DNA of 64,000 bases from positions 62,001 through 126,000 of the forward strand of contig JAITVK010000023.1 of assembly GCA_031285845.1 (NCBI GenBank), given 5' to 3'. The translations under genes were made by a program, and so were the position numbers. This document shows, one piece after another, positions 44,940-54,836 of this stretch (positions are counted from its first letter, which is position 1; each line of letters begins with the position of its first letter). A model generated the notes under the pieces. It did not search any database and was not told the origin of the DNA. It was given only the letters and a program-made list of their open reading frames with translations. The DNA comes from Propionibacteriaceae bacterium (GTDB lineage Bacteria > Actinomycetota > Actinomycetes > Propionibacteriales > Propionibacteriaceae).

Positions 44940-45904
44940 TCCTGGAGATCCCCTTCACTGGCTTCCTCGCCCCGAGTCGACTGTGGATTTTACTGATCGC
45001 GCCCGCGTTGCTCGTGGCGTACATTCTGATCGTCAGACGCCGGTCTCGCCAAGGTATGAGATACACGAACACGACCGTGTTGGGTGAGGTTCTGCCCAAG
45101 CAGTCCCAGTGGCTGCGGCATGTCGTGGTGGCGCTGTCGATCCTCTCCCTGATCGCGCTCGGGTTGGCCTGGGCACGCCCGATGGGCTCAGAGAAGGTGC
45201 CTCGCGAGCGCGCCACCGTCGTGTTGGTGATCGACGTGTCATGGTCGATGACGGCCACCGACGTCAGCCCGACCCGGTTGGACGCCGCCAAGACCGCCGC
45301 GACCCAGTTCGTCGACGCGCTGCCGGACGGTTACAACGTCGCCCTGGTCACGCTGTCGGGCAACTCGGGAGTACGCGTGTCTCCGACCGACAACCATGAC
45401 GCGGTCAAACAGGTGATCTCCACGCTGACCCCGCAGGACTCGTCAGCGATCGGCAACGCCATCATGGCCGGACTGACTGCAGTCGACCAAGCGCCGAAGG
45501 CCGAGGACGGGTCGGTCGCGCCGGCCATGATGGTCTTGTTGTCTGATGGGGCGAACACCAACGGACAGTCGCCGATGCAGATGGCCACCGACGCCGCGAA
45601 CAAGAAGGTGCCGATCTACACGATCGCCTTCGGCACAGACAATGGGTATGTCGACCTCGACGGAACACGCTACCAGGTTCCACCGGATCCGGATTTGATG
45701 CGACAGATCGCTTCGACCAGCGGCGGCGAGTCGTACTCGGCTGACAACGCGTCGCAACTGACCAACGCCTATCAGCGAATCCACTCCGAGGTCGGCTACG
45801 AGGTCAAGGATAAGGAGATCACAGCCACCGCCGCAGGGCTGAGTCTGGTGTTCGCCTTCGTCGCCGCGGTCGGCGCGGTCATGTTGGGAGTGAGGTTCCG
45901 ATGA
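44936..45904 (+). CDS. Membrane-anchored VWA domain protein (BatA-like), first copy
   Basis: A 322-residue protein with two N-terminal membrane helices (LWILLIAPALLVAYILIV; VALSILSLIALGLAWARP), a von Willebrand A domain and a C-terminal helix. The MIDAS metal site is VIDVSWSMTATDVSP, with the later Thr/Asp elements in SDGANTNGQSPMQ. The domain faces outside. It forms a tandem pair with the next gene and overlaps both neighbours by four bases. Confidence 0.9.
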   Translation: MILEIPFTGFLAPSRLWILLIAPALLVAYILIVRRRSRQGMRYTNTTVLGEVLPKQSQWLRHVVVALSILSLIALGLAWARPMGSEKVPRERATVVLVIDVSWSMTATDVSPTRLDAAKTAATQFVDALPDGYNVALVTLSGNSGVRVSPTDNHDAVKQVISTLTPQDSSAIGNAIMAGLTAVDQAPKAEDGSVAPAMMVLLSDGANTNGQSPMQMATDAANKKVPIYTIAFGTDNGYVDLDGTRYQVPPDPDLMRQIASTSGGESYSADNASQLTNAYQRIHSEVGYEVKDKEITATAAGLSLVFAFVAAVGAVMLGVRFR

Positions 45905-46863
45905 CGCTGTTGGAGATCGGATTCATGAGGCCAGAGCGCCTGTGGGCCCTGTTGATCGTTCCCGTGCTCCTGCTGGTGTATATCGCCTGGACGCTGGCCC
46001 GGCGCTCCAAGGCCAGCCATGACGCCAGCAGCCTGCAAATCCTGTTTCCCAAGCGCAAATCGTGGAAGCGACATGTCGCGGTGCTGACCGCGATCGCATC
46101 GCTGGCGTCCTTGACCGTGGCCTGGGCCACACCCAACGGTTTCGTCGACGTGCCGAAGGAACGGGCCACGGTGATGCTGGTGGTCGACGTGTCGCTGTCG
46201 ATGGAGGCCACCGATGTGGCTCCGAGTCGACTTCAAGCAGCTCAGGAGGCGGCCAAGGAGTTCATTCACGAGTTGCCGAGCGCGTTCAACGTCTGTCTGA
46301 TCTCGTTCGCGGCGGTGCCGACGATGTTGGTTCCCCCGACCACGGATCGCGGCCAGGTCGAATCGGCGATCGACTCGCTGCAGTTGGCGCAATCGACCAA
46401 CATCGGTGACGCCATCTACGCCGCGCTGGACGCGACTTCGTTGATCCCACCGGATCCGAAGGACAAGAACGATCCGGCGCCGGTGGCGGTGGTTTTGATC
46501 TCCGACGGCGAGTCGAACACCGGACGCCCGTCACGCCAAGCTGCCCAGGCCAGTCGAGATTTGCAGATCCCGATCTTCACTATCGCGTACGGCACTCCCA
46601 ACGGCTACATCGTCGACTCGGGTCGAAAGAATTCGGTCCCGGTGAACAAGGAAGAGCTGCGGGTCATCTCGCAGCTGTCGGGCGGCAAGGCGTATTCGGC
46701 GGACTCGCTCACCCAGTTGCGCGAGGTCTACTCCGGAATCTCGCGCTCGGTCGGTTACGTCAAGCAGAAGCAGGAGATCACCGAACAGTTCGTCGGGTAC
46801 GCGGTCGGATTCGGTGTGATCGCTTTGCTTGGCACGATGTCTTTGGCGGCACGATGGCCATGA
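45901..46863 (+). CDS. Membrane-anchored VWA domain protein (BatA-like), second copy
   Basis: A 320-residue paralog of the preceding protein, with the same layout: helices LWALLIVPVLLLVYIAWTLA and VLTAIASLASLTVAWATP, then a VWA domain with MIDAS VVDVSLSMEATDVAP and ISDGESNTGRPSRQ, and a C-terminal helix. The similarity in order and motifs shows a gene duplication. Its stop overlaps the yggS start by ten bases. Confidence 0.9.
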   Translation: MTLLEIGFMRPERLWALLIVPVLLLVYIAWTLARRSKASHDASSLQILFPKRKSWKRHVAVLTAIASLASLTVAWATPNGFVDVPKERATVMLVVDVSLSMEATDVAPSRLQAAQEAAKEFIHELPSAFNVCLISFAAVPTMLVPPTTDRGQVESAIDSLQLAQSTNIGDAIYAALDATSLIPPDPKDKNDPAPVAVVLISDGESNTGRPSRQAAQASRDLQIPIFTIAYGTPNGYIVDSGRKNSVPVNKEELRVISQLSGGKAYSADSLTQLREVYSGISRSVGYVKQKQEITEQFVGYAVGFGVIALLGTMSLAARWP

Positions 46864-47564
46864 CCGATGTGGAGCAGGAACTGACCAGTCGCTACCACAG
46901 CGCGCTTCGCCAGATCGTCGAAGCCTGCCACCGGGCGGATCGCGATCCGGTCGAGGTGTCTTTGTTGCCGGTGTCGAAGAACCATCCCGCCTCGATGGTG
47001 GCCCACCTGATGGAGTTGGGCCCTCGCCAATTCGGTGAGAACCGAGTTCAGGAGATGGCCGGGAAAGCCGCTGAGTTGGGCTCAGGGCCGTCATGGGTGT
47101 TGATCGGCCATCTGCAGCGCAACAAAGTGGCGCAAGCGTGCTCGGTCATGTCCGAGTTGCAGTCACTGGATTCGATCCGGCTGGCGCAGGCCCTGGAACG
47201 ACATTTGGGCACTGTTGGGCGCTGTCTGCCGGTTTTGGTCGAAGTCAACACGTCTGGGGAGGCGACCAAGTCGGGTGTCGATCCCGATCAGGTGATGGAT
47301 TTCACCGCTCAGCTGCGGGCGTGCCCTCATCTGGAGGTCCAGGGGCTGATGACTGTGGCCCATCCTGATCCTCAGGCGGCCGACCAAGGATTCGCCCGTC
47401 TGCATGATCTGCGCGACCGATTGCGTGACCGGGATGGCGCTCAGTGGCAGCGGCTGTCGATGGGGATGACCCACGATTTCGCCTCAGCTATCGCGCATGG
47501 GTCGACCTGCGTACGACTTGGGACTGCCATCTTCGGGCCGCGCGCGATCCCAGCGATGCGCTAG
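46854..47564 (+). CDS. PLP-binding protein YggS/PLPBP
   Basis: A 236-residue pyridoxal-phosphate homeostasis protein with an alanine-racemase-like barrel. The PLP lysine is in LLPVSKNHP (Lys42 from this start). LGPRQFGENRVQEM, GHLQRNKV and MGMTHDFASAIAHGSTCVRL are the usual conserved stretches, the last binding the phosphate. Family members carry PLP and affect amino-acid pools, but have no known substrate. A second ATG six bases in could be the real start. Its stop codon is part of the TAGCCT hexamer before hisI. Confidence 0.92.
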   Translation: MAMTDVEQELTSRYHSALRQIVEACHRADRDPVEVSLLPVSKNHPASMVAHLMELGPRQFGENRVQEMAGKAAELGSGPSWVLIGHLQRNKVAQACSVMSELQSLDSIRLAQALERHLGTVGRCLPVLVEVNTSGEATKSGVDPDQVMDFTAQLRACPHLEVQGLMTVAHPDPQAADQGFARLHDLRDRLRDRDGAQWQRLSMGMTHDFASAIAHGSTCVRLGTAIFGPRAIPAMR

Positions 47565-47567
47565 CCT
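47562..47567 (+). promoter_or_regulatory. Predicted -10 hexamer (TAGCCT) of hisI
   Basis: TAGCCT includes the TAG stop codon of yggS and lies six bases before the GTG of hisI. The GGAG between them is only two bases from the GTG, too close for a good ribosome binding site, so a leaderless start is plausible. Confidence 0.35.
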
Positions 47568-47573
47568 GGAGCG

Positions 47574-47942
47574 GTGACAGTGGATCTCGCCGACGTGGAG
47601 AACGTGACTTTCAACGACCAGGGGCTGGCCCCCGTGATCGCCCAAGACGCCACGACGGGCGTGGTCTTGATGCTCGCTTGGATGGATGCGGAGGCGCTGC
47701 GCCGTACGCTGTCGACCAGGCGGGCGACTTACTGGTCGCGCTCGCGTCGCAGCTACTGGGTCAAGGGAGAAACCTCCGGACACACCCAGACGGTGCGCGA
47801 GGTTCGCCTCGACTGTGATCGCGACGCGATTCTGCTGCTAGTTGACCAGGTCGGTGCGGCGTGTCACACCGGACAGGCGACCTGCTTCGACGTCTATGAG
47901 CCACTGCTGCGTCAGGAGAACCATGCCGTTGTTTCTGCCTAG
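47574..47942 (+). CDS. hisI: Phosphoribosyl-AMP cyclohydrolase
   Basis: Third step of histidine synthesis, opening the ring of phosphoribosyl-AMP (122 aa). It shows [35 protein letters not shown] and the metal-binding pattern [13 protein letters not shown] with CHTGQATCF. The start is GTG 47574. It is separate from the main his operon 7.5 kb downstream, and the hisE partner is not fused to it. Its 3' end overlaps lgt by 20 bases. Confidence 0.95.
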   Translation: MTVDLADVENVTFNDQGLAPVIAQDATTGVVLMLAWMDAEALRRTLSTRRATYWSRSRRSYWVKGETSGHTQTVREVRLDCDRDAILLLVDQVGAACHTGQATCFDVYEPLLRQENHAVVSA

Positions 47943-48768
47943 TCCCAGCCATGGCGTCTGGTATCTCGGACCGCTGCCGATCCGGGGTTACGCTCTGTCG
48001 ATCCTGGTCGGGATCATCGTCGCGGTGGTGATCGCCCGCAAGCGGTGGAAGTCGTGGGGCGAAAACGTCGGTCAACTGGAGAACTTGTTGCTGGTCTGCG
48101 TGGTGATCGGAATCATTGGCGCGCGGGTGTATTGGATCGTCATCGAATGGCACCGCTACTTCGGTCCGGGCCATCCGGAGCCCTGGTATCACATCTTCTT
48201 CGTCTGGACCGGCGGACTGGGCATCTGGGGCGGAATCGCCTTCGGCTTCCTCAGCGGCTGGCTGATGTGTCGCCGGTATCACATCAACTTCCTGCGTCTG
48301 GCTGACTGCATAGCTCCGGCCTTTTTGATCGCCCAGGGCATCGGTCGGCTCGGCAACTGGTGGAACCAGGAACTCTACGGATACCCGACAACCCTACCGT
48401 GGGCGCTGGAGATCGATCCGGCGCATCGCGTGCCCGGCTACGAGCAGTTCGCCACCTTCCATCCGACGTTTTTGTACGAGATGGTGTGGAACTTCGTCGG
48501 CGCGGGCTTCCTGTTCTTCGCCGAGAAGAAGTTCCGGCTGGGCAGAGGCAAACTGTTCGCGAGCTACATCATCATCTACGCCACCGGCCGGTTCCTCGTC
48601 GAGTCGCTGCGCATCGACCCGGTCGACGTCTATTTCGGTCTGCGCGTCAACAGTTGGGCCACTTTGCTTGGCGGTCTGTTCGGCGTGGGGTTGCTGATCT
48701 GGCTGATCAAGTTTCGTCCAGGTCCCAACGAGCCGGTGATCCAACCGACCCCCACGCACGCGAACTAG
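47923..48768 (+). CDS. lgt: Prolipoprotein diacylglyceryl transferase
   Basis: Membrane enzyme (281 aa) that attaches diacylglycerol to the lipobox cysteine of lipoproteins such as PstS and the lipoprotein at 53232. It has seven membrane helices. The signature is [19 protein letters not shown], and the N-terminal conserved [17 protein letters not shown] contains the essential His/Tyr-side residues. The start is ATG 47923, behind AGGAG, inside the 3' end of hisI. The C-terminal tail ([10 protein letters not shown]) is short. Confidence 0.94.
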   Translation: MPLFLPSPSHGVWYLGPLPIRGYALSILVGIIVAVVIARKRWKSWGENVGQLENLLLVCVVIGIIGARVYWIVIEWHRYFGPGHPEPWYHIFFVWTGGLGIWGGIAFGFLSGWLMCRRYHINFLRLADCIAPAFLIAQGIGRLGNWWNQELYGYPTTLPWALEIDPAHRVPGYEQFATFHPTFLYEMVWNFVGAGFLFFAEKKFRLGRGKLFASYIIIYATGRFLVESLRIDPVDVYFGLRVNSWATLLGGLFGVGLLIWLIKFRPGPNEPVIQPTPTHAN

Positions 48769-48883
48769 TCAGGTTCGCCTCAACACGGCCTGGGCTGAGA
48801 CGTGAGATTGGTGATCGGGACTATCCTGGTCCGGTGGCTTTCGGGGCCACGTACGTCCCGTACGAAAGAATCGAGGAGCACTC

Positions 48884-51800
48884 GTGTCGTTTGTTCACCT
48901 GCATGTCCACACGGAGTTCTCCATGTTGGACGGCGCGGCCAAGATCAGCGCCTTGTACGACGAGGCGGCGCGTTTGGAGATGCCTGCGGTGGCGATGACT
49001 GACCACGGCAACATGTTCGGGGCCTACGAGTTCTTCCACGCCGCTGCGGGGACCGGCGTCAAGCCGATCATCGGCATCGAAGCCTACGTCGCACCGTCGT
49101 CACGCCACAGCCGGGTCCAAGAGTTTTGGGCTTCCGGCAAACGTGACGCTCAAGACCCTGACTCAGAGGGCGGCAAGGACGTCTCGGGTGGCGGGCGCTA
49201 TACCCACATGACGATGTGGGCTCGCAACACCACCGGGCTGCACAACCTGTTCAAACTGTCGACTCTCGCCAGCTATGAGGGCTATTACATGAAGCCCCGC
49301 ATGGATGCTGAGATTATCGCCTCGTACGCTGAAGGCATCATCGCCACCACGGGTTGTCCCTCCGGCGCGGTTCAGACCCGACTGCGGTTGGGACAGTACG
49401 ATCAGGCGTTGGCTAACGCGGCGATGTACCGTGACATTTTCGGCGCGGACAACTTCTTCGTCGAGCTGATGGATCACGGCTTGGACATCGAGACCGGTGT
49501 CAGATCCGACTTGCTGCGTATCGCGGCCGATTTGGGACTGCGCACCGTGGCGACCAACGACTCCCACTACGTCACCGCCGACCAGGCCGACGCCCACGAC
49601 ACGTTGCTCTGCATCGGCGTCGGGCGCAACAAGGATGATGAGAAGCGGTTCCGTTTCAACGGTTCGGGCTATTACTTGCGCAGCGAAGACGAGATGCGCA
49701 ACCTGTTCTACGAACTCGAAGACTCCTGCGACGCGACTGTCGACATCGCTGAGATGATCGAGCCCTACGACGAGGTCTTCGCTCACGTCGACCGGATGCC
49801 CCAGTTCGCGGTTCCCGAGGGCGAGACCCAGGAGTCGTACCTGCGTAAGAAGTTGGACGACGGCTTGAAGCTGCGCTACGGCGACAATCCGCCCCAAGAG
49901 GTGCTCGACCGGGTTGACACCGAGTTAGCGGTCATCGAGCCGCTGGGCTTCTCGGCGTACTTCCTGGTCGTATCCGACATCTGTCGCTTCGCGCGCGACT
50001 CCGGCATCCGGGTCGGCCCTGGCCGTGGTTCGGCCACCGGCTCGATGGTGGCCTACTTGACTCGTATCACCGAGCTGGACCCGCTCAAGCACGGTCTGAT
50101 CTTCGAACGCTTCCTCAACCCCGAGCGGATCTCGCCGCCTGACGTCGATTTGGACGTCGACGACCGCAACCGTGACAAGATCGTCGCCTACTTCGCCGAC
50201 ACCTACGGCGCGGATTACACCGCTCAGGTGAACACGTTCTCCACCATCAAAGCCAAGAACGCGATCAAAGACTCGTCGCGCATCTTGGGCTACCCCTTTG
50301 CGTTGGGGGAGCGGATCGTCAAGTCTTTGCCGCCCGATCCGACCGGAAAGATCCATCTGAACCAGTTATTCGAAGAAGACTCCGACTGGTACGCCGAGGC
50401 TGGTCAGTTCCGGCAGTTGTACGAGACCGACGACGACGCCCGTCAGGTGGTGGACACCGGCATGGGAATCGAAAGCTTGATCCGCGGCACCGGAGTCCAC
50501 GCCGCAGCCGTCATCTTGTCATCGGTGCCTCTGATGGATGTGATCCCGTTGCACATGCGCAATGACGGGGTTCATCTGACTGGCTTCTCGTATCCTCAAT
50601 GTGAGGCGATGGGTCTGATGAAGATGGACGTGTTGGGGTTGCGCAACCTCGGCATCATCGATCACACCCTGGAGCTGATCAAGAAGAACCAGGGGGTGGA
50701 CATCGATCCGCTCGACCTGCCGCTGGACGATCAACCGACTTATGAGTTGCTGGCAAGCGGGGAGACTCTCGGCGTCTTCCAACTTGACGGGGTTCAGATG
50801 CGCGCGCTGCTGAAGCTGATGGCTCCCACCGGCTTCGAAGACATCGCAGCTGTGTTGGCGCTGTATCGTCCCGGTCCGATGGCGGCCAACGCGCACATCC
50901 ACTACGCCGACCGTAAAAACGGGCGCGAGCCGATCGCTCCGATCCATCCTGAGTTGCGCGAGGCACTGGAGCCGATCCTCGGAGCGACGTACCACCTGCT
51001 GGTCTACCAGGAGCAGCTGATGTCGGTCGCCCGCGAGCTGGCCGGCTACACGCTGGGCGGCGCCGACCTGCTGCGGCGAGCCATGGGCAAGAAGAAGAAA
51101 TCGATCATTGACGCCGAGTACGAGCATTTCGCTCAAGGCATGACGGAGCACGGGTATTCGGCTGGCGCGACCAAGGCGCTGTGGGACGTGATGGCGCCCT
51201 TCGCTGGTTACGCGTTCAACAAGTCACACACCGCCGGATACGGGCTGGTGTCCTACTGGACGGCGTACTTCAAGGCGAACTATCCGGCCGAGTACATGGC
51301 GGCCCTGCTGGAGTCGGTGCGCAACGACAAGGATAAATCCGCAGTCTACTTGGCGGAGAGTCGCCGCATGGGGGTCACGATCCTGCCGCCAGACATCAAC
51401 GAGTCTCAAGCGATGTTCACCCCTGTGGGTGGCGCGGTCCGTTTCGGTTTGACAGCGGTGCGCAATGTCGGGGCCAACGTGGTCGACGCCATCATCGAGG
51501 CCCGCGCCGAACATGGCCCGGCCACCGACTTCTACGATTTCTTGTCCAGCGTGCCGATCTCGGTGTGCAACAAGCGGGTCTTCGAATCGTTGATCAAAGC
51601 TGGTGCTTTCGACTCGTTGGGCCATCCTCGTCGAGCGCTGCTAGAGATTTGCGACGGCGCGATCGACTCGGTGGTCGACGTCAAACGCATGAAATCCTAC
51701 GGCCAAGACGACCTGTTCTCCGATCCGAGCGATGACCGTGACACCATGACCATCGGCGAACCGATTCCTGACATCGACGACTGGGACAAGGCCACCAAGC

Positions 51801-52420
51801 TGGCCTTCGAGCGGGAGATGCTCGGGTTGTACGTCTCCGACCATCCGCTCAATGGTTTGGAGGCGGTGCTGATCTCTCACCGCGACATGGCCTTGGCTCA
51901 AGTGCCGGAGGCCACGAACCCGCAGAATCGCGTGAAGTTGGCGGGCATGATCACCCAGGTGGTGCGTCGACAAACCAAAAAGGGCGCTGCCTGGGCGCAG
52001 ATCACCGTCGAGGATTTGGACACCTCGCTGTCGATGCAAGTTTTCCCGAACGCCTACGCCGAATACGCTGCGCAACTAGTGCCTGACACCGTGGTCCAAG
52101 TCGTCGGCGCGATTCGCCCGCGGGAAGAGTCGGTCGATTTCTCGGTCGAACGCGTCATTCCGCTCAATCTGGATCCGGACGCGGCGATGGCGATCACGGT
52201 CTGTTTGCCGATGGCCCGAGTCACGCGCTCGGCTATGAATGCGCTGAAGCAGACGCTGGCCAACCACCCCGGCACCTCGCCAGTATGGTTCAAGATGATC
52301 AACACCCATCAAACCAAAACCTTCCGGTTGGCCGACAAGGTGACGGCGTCGGTCGAGCTGGTGTCGGATCTGAAAGCCCTGCTCGGAGCCAGTTCAGTCG
52401 AGGTGGGCAGCCCCGGATGA
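48884..52420 (+). CDS. dnaE: DNA polymerase III alpha subunit
   Basis: The main replicative polymerase (1178 aa). The N-terminal PHP domain begins SFVHLHVHTEFSMLDG with TDHGNMFGAYEF, which in actinobacteria provides proofreading. The palm-domain catalytic aspartates are in SPPDVDLDVDD (about residues 420-424). GPGRGSATGSMVAYL and KSHTAGYGLVSYWTAYFKAN are conserved. An OB fold (VKLAGMITQVVRRQTKKGAA) and a C-terminal domain follow. The GTG start has GAGGAGC upstream. No intein is present. The stop overlaps the next gene by ATGA. Confidence 0.97.
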   Translation: MSFVHLHVHTEFSMLDGAAKISALYDEAARLEMPAVAMTDHGNMFGAYEFFHAAAGTGVKPIIGIEAYVAPSSRHSRVQEFWASGKRDAQDPDSEGGKDVSGGGRYTHMTMWARNTTGLHNLFKLSTLASYEGYYMKPRMDAEIIASYAEGIIATTGCPSGAVQTRLRLGQYDQALANAAMYRDIFGADNFFVELMDHGLDIETGVRSDLLRIAADLGLRTVATNDSHYVTADQADAHDTLLCIGVGRNKDDEKRFRFNGSGYYLRSEDEMRNLFYELEDSCDATVDIAEMIEPYDEVFAHVDRMPQFAVPEGETQESYLRKKLDDGLKLRYGDNPPQEVLDRVDTELAVIEPLGFSAYFLVVSDICRFARDSGIRVGPGRGSATGSMVAYLTRITELDPLKHGLIFERFLNPERISPPDVDLDVDDRNRDKIVAYFADTYGADYTAQVNTFSTIKAKNAIKDSSRILGYPFALGERIVKSLPPDPTGKIHLNQLFEEDSDWYAEAGQFRQLYETDDDARQVVDTGMGIESLIRGTGVHAAAVILSSVPLMDVIPLHMRNDGVHLTGFSYPQCEAMGLMKMDVLGLRNLGIIDHTLELIKKNQGVDIDPLDLPLDDQPTYELLASGETLGVFQLDGVQMRALLKLMAPTGFEDIAAVLALYRPGPMAANAHIHYADRKNGREPIAPIHPELREALEPILGATYHLLVYQEQLMSVARELAGYTLGGADLLRRAMGKKKKSIIDAEYEHFAQGMTEHGYSAGATKALWDVMAPFAGYAFNKSHTAGYGLVSYWTAYFKANYPAEYMAALLESVRNDKDKSAVYLAESRRMGVTILPPDINESQAMFTPVGGAVRFGLTAVRNVGANVVDAIIEARAEHGPATDFYDFLSSVPISVCNKRVFESLIKAGAFDSLGHPRRALLEICDGAIDSVVDVKRMKSYGQDDLFSDPSDDRDTMTIGEPIPDIDDWDKATKLAFEREMLGLYVSDHPLNGLEAVLISHRDMALAQVPEATNPQNRVKLAGMITQVVRRQTKKGAAWAQITVEDLDTSLSMQVFPNAYAEYAAQLVPDTVVQVVGAIRPREESVDFSVERVIPLNLDPDAAMAITVCLPMARVTRSAMNALKQTLANHPGTSPVWFKMINTHQTKTFRLADKVTASVELVSDLKALLGASSVEVGSPG

Positions 52421-53142
52421 GTTCGTCACAGTCCTCCACCCCGCACGACGGGCTCGCCCCCGCGGCTCCCGTTTCTGATGCCACGCCAGTTGAGAGTTCT
52501 CGCGAGTCAATCGCGCCGACCACTGGTCGCCGGGGCGCCCGAAGCTTGGCCCGGTCGGCCCAGTTGCTACCCCAGACGATGGTCGAGACCGCCGGACGAC
52601 GGCGTCTGACTCGACGGGGCCGTTGGCGGCGCCTGCGGCCCTGGGTGGTGTTGTACGCGGTGACGGTCGCTTTGGCCGGGATGCTCGCCGGCATCGTCTG
52701 GAATCGCGTCGTCCGTCTGCCCAGCTACAAGATAGAGAATGATTTTCGGGCCGCCATCTCCGAAGCCGGGCAAACCCAAATCGCCGCCACCGATGTGTAT
52801 TTCGCGGTGGTTGGTGCTGTGGGGGGCATCGTCATTGGAATCATCGCTTGGCTGGCTTTCCACCGACTGGGCTGGCCGGTGACAGTGTTGGCCTGCGCTG
52901 GAGCGGGTGTGGCCGGCCTATTGGCCCGATGGGTGGGTGAGTTCATCGGTCCCAGGGATTTCGAGGGACGGATCGCCCGCGCGACGACCGGTGAGTTTGT
53001 TCGAATCGATTTCGCGTCCCACACGTGGGTGACCATGGGGGTGTGGATCGCAATGGCGGCACTGGTCGTCCTCATCGGCTCGCTGGTGACCCGCTCGGAG
53101 TGGATCCATCACGTTCCCGAGAGCGCCTCGACGGGGTCGTGA
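52417..53142 (+). CDS. Conserved membrane protein of unknown function
   Basis: A 241-residue protein with a basic N-terminal tail (about 1-70, GRRRLTRRGRWRRLRPW) and four membrane helices (about 73-95, 125-148, 150-170 and 205-228). The exterior loop contains SYKIENDFRAAISEAGQTQI. It is similar in layout to DUF2567-type actinobacterial proteins, but I cannot confirm that. It is co-translated with dnaE through an ATGA overlap. Confidence 0.72.
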   Translation: MSSSQSSTPHDGLAPAAPVSDATPVESSRESIAPTTGRRGARSLARSAQLLPQTMVETAGRRRLTRRGRWRRLRPWVVLYAVTVALAGMLAGIVWNRVVRLPSYKIENDFRAAISEAGQTQIAATDVYFAVVGAVGGIVIGIIAWLAFHRLGWPVTVLACAGAGVAGLLARWVGEFIGPRDFEGRIARATTGEFVRIDFASHTWVTMGVWIAMAALVVLIGSLVTRSEWIHHVPESASTGS

Positions 53143-53231
53143 TCCTGACCGAGACGGGCATGGTCTGCGACGGGTGGCCGACGTGCTGACCGCCACCGAC
53201 TGTCGCGCCCACTCCGAGCCGTGGTTCGCCG

Positions 53232-54098
53232 TCATCGACCAGTGTCAAGGGAGTTCTGATGCTCCAACGAACGTTCAGCGATGAGGTCATACAACTGTTG
53301 CATCCGATCAAAGTCGGCTTGGCTCAATCCTGCGATTTCGACTCGGTCGAGTGTGATGGAGGGATCCGGGTCGAAGTCGGGCAGTTCAGTGATCGGTGTT
53401 CTGGGGGTCGATCTCACCAGCTCGTCCCACGCCTTGTGCTTGTCCGGGTCGAAATTCGGACAGAAGTTGAGCAATTGTCGCAACTGATCCGGGTTCATCG
53501 TGTACGGGATGAAGATCGTCGGCGACTCATCATCGGCCCACTTCGGTGTCGTGTCGGCGATGTCAGGGAAGCCGTGTTCACGAGCGCACTGGGTCCACTG
53601 ATTGTTGACCTCGACTTGGCGGGCGATGGCCCTCGAATCAGTGCGTGAATCGGGGATGTTGGGTCGTCTCGCGAGCTCATCGTCATAGCCGGTCTGGTTC
53701 ACACAGGCCACGTACTGACGGGAGTAGTCCCGGCCGTCGATCACCAGGCCGGGACCACTGCCGCTCATCGCTTCCTCCATGGCGTCTTGCTGCTCGTCGG
53801 GGATATCCCGATCGGACTGTCCGAAACCGAATCCATCTGGGAGTTGCATCACCCACCACCAGGTGAATTTGTTCGGTTCGGCGTATGCCGTCTCAGCGGG
53901 CAGATGGGCTGGGATCCCGACCGGGACCCCAGCCTCGATCATGCAGTCGACGTACGCCTGGGTGATCGCCAGCTGATCAGCGCTCGGCTGTGGCGTCGCG
54001 CTGGATATCGAGGGTAGATGTGGGGTTGAGCTGGCGCAAGCACACAGGGCGAAGCTAACCCCGACCATTGCCCCCAGAATCCCCACCGGCTGCCTCAT
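53232..54098 (-). CDS. Lipoprotein of unknown function with conserved cysteines
   Basis: A 288-residue exported protein. The lipobox is ALCACASS, so Lgt would acylate the cysteine at about 20. The mature part has four further cysteines in DCMIEAGVPVGIP, YVACVNQTGYDD, WTQCAREHGFPDI and LNFCPNFDPD, and is acidic. Repeated patterns of a cysteine followed by a glycine-rich turn occur in other actinobacterial exported proteins, where the cysteines probably form disulfides. A GAAGGAGGGGAG site precedes the ATG. The function is unknown. Confidence 0.7.
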   Translation of the reverse strand: MRQPVGILGAMVGVSFALCACASSTPHLPSISSATPQPSADQLAITQAYVDCMIEAGVPVGIPAHLPAETAYAEPNKFTWWWVMQLPDGFGFGQSDRDIPDEQQDAMEEAMSGSGPGLVIDGRDYSRQYVACVNQTGYDDELARRPNIPDSRTDSRAIARQVEVNNQWTQCAREHGFPDIADTTPKWADDESPTIFIPYTMNPDQLRQLLNFCPNFDPDKHKAWDELVRSTPRTPITELPDFDPDPSITLDRVEIAGLSQADFDRMQQLYDLIAERSLEHQNSLDTGR

Positions 54099-54146
54099 GT
54101 CTCCCCTCCTTCAATACCCTTCCTGAGCCGCAAGGCTAATTGGGGG

Positions 54147-54836
54147 TCAGAGAGGAACTTGGAAACCGCCGATGGCTGCCAAGACACAGTATGTTGATGC
54201 TGCGCGGAACTTCGGCAGCCCCCAAGTCCCTTCCCATGGCACTGGCTTCCGTTCAAGGGAGGGAGCGCTCTCCGAACTGCGACCGACCGGATACCATTTT
54301 CCCCAAACTCCAAAATCCGAGCCGTTGTATCCTTTGTAGAAGCCCCATGCTTGTCCGTTCGCCTGACCGTATGTCACCCACCAGATATAGGTGACGCGCC
54401 CTCCGTCATCGCGGGTGATTCCTAGCGACGTCTGCTCGTAGGCCCTCCCCCACTCACAGTTCGAGCCCGAAATCCATGAGGTGGACTCCAGTGGGGTGAT
54501 CCCCAACTGGTCCCCGGGCGCTTCCACCCCAGAGCCCGCCTTGCCTGAGACAATGAGCTCAGCGACTTGGGCCTCCGTGAGACCGCCAGGCAAGCGCCCG
54601 TCGGCGTCAGCGATGACCACGATCGTAGATGGGTCGATGTCTCCAGTTGGATAGAACGTTGCCGATCCGTCCTCGGTTGTGAACCCCGGATAGGCGATCA
54701 CGTATGCGGACTCAGCCTCGACATCTGGTGGCGCAGTCTCATCCGCCTGCGCAGGCGCAAGGCCACTCCATGCGCCAATCGTGGAGCATGCCAACACTAG
54801 CGCGATTCGAAATCTCAGTTTTGTAGTACTCATCAT
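54147..54836 (-). CDS. Secreted protein of unknown function
   Basis: A 229-residue exported protein. The signal peptide is about residues 1-29 (ACSTIGAWSGLAPAQA, cleaved before DET). The mature part carries a Tyr/Trp-rich stretch (RVTYIWWVTYGQANGQAWGF) and only two cysteines, which may form a disulfide. No known domain is visible. The start is ATG 54836, with GGGAG seven bases upstream. It is followed downstream, 48 bases away, by the lipoprotein gene on the same strand; the two may form a unit. Confidence 0.65.
   Translation of the reverse strand: MMSTTKLRFRIALVLACSTIGAWSGLAPAQADETAPPDVEAESAYVIAYPGFTTEDGSATFYPTGDIDPSTIVVIADADGRLPGGLTEAQVAELIVSGKAGSGVEAPGDQLGITPLESTSWISGSNCEWGRAYEQTSLGITRDDGGRVTYIWWVTYGQANGQAWGFYKGYNGSDFGVWGKWYPVGRSSESAPSLERKPVPWEGTWGLPKFRAASTYCVLAAIGGFQVPL

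Noticed and set aside
48884..52420. An intein in dnaE
   Set aside because: The protein is 1178 residues, the usual length, and the catalytic region reads through without an insertion. RecA likewise shows no intein.
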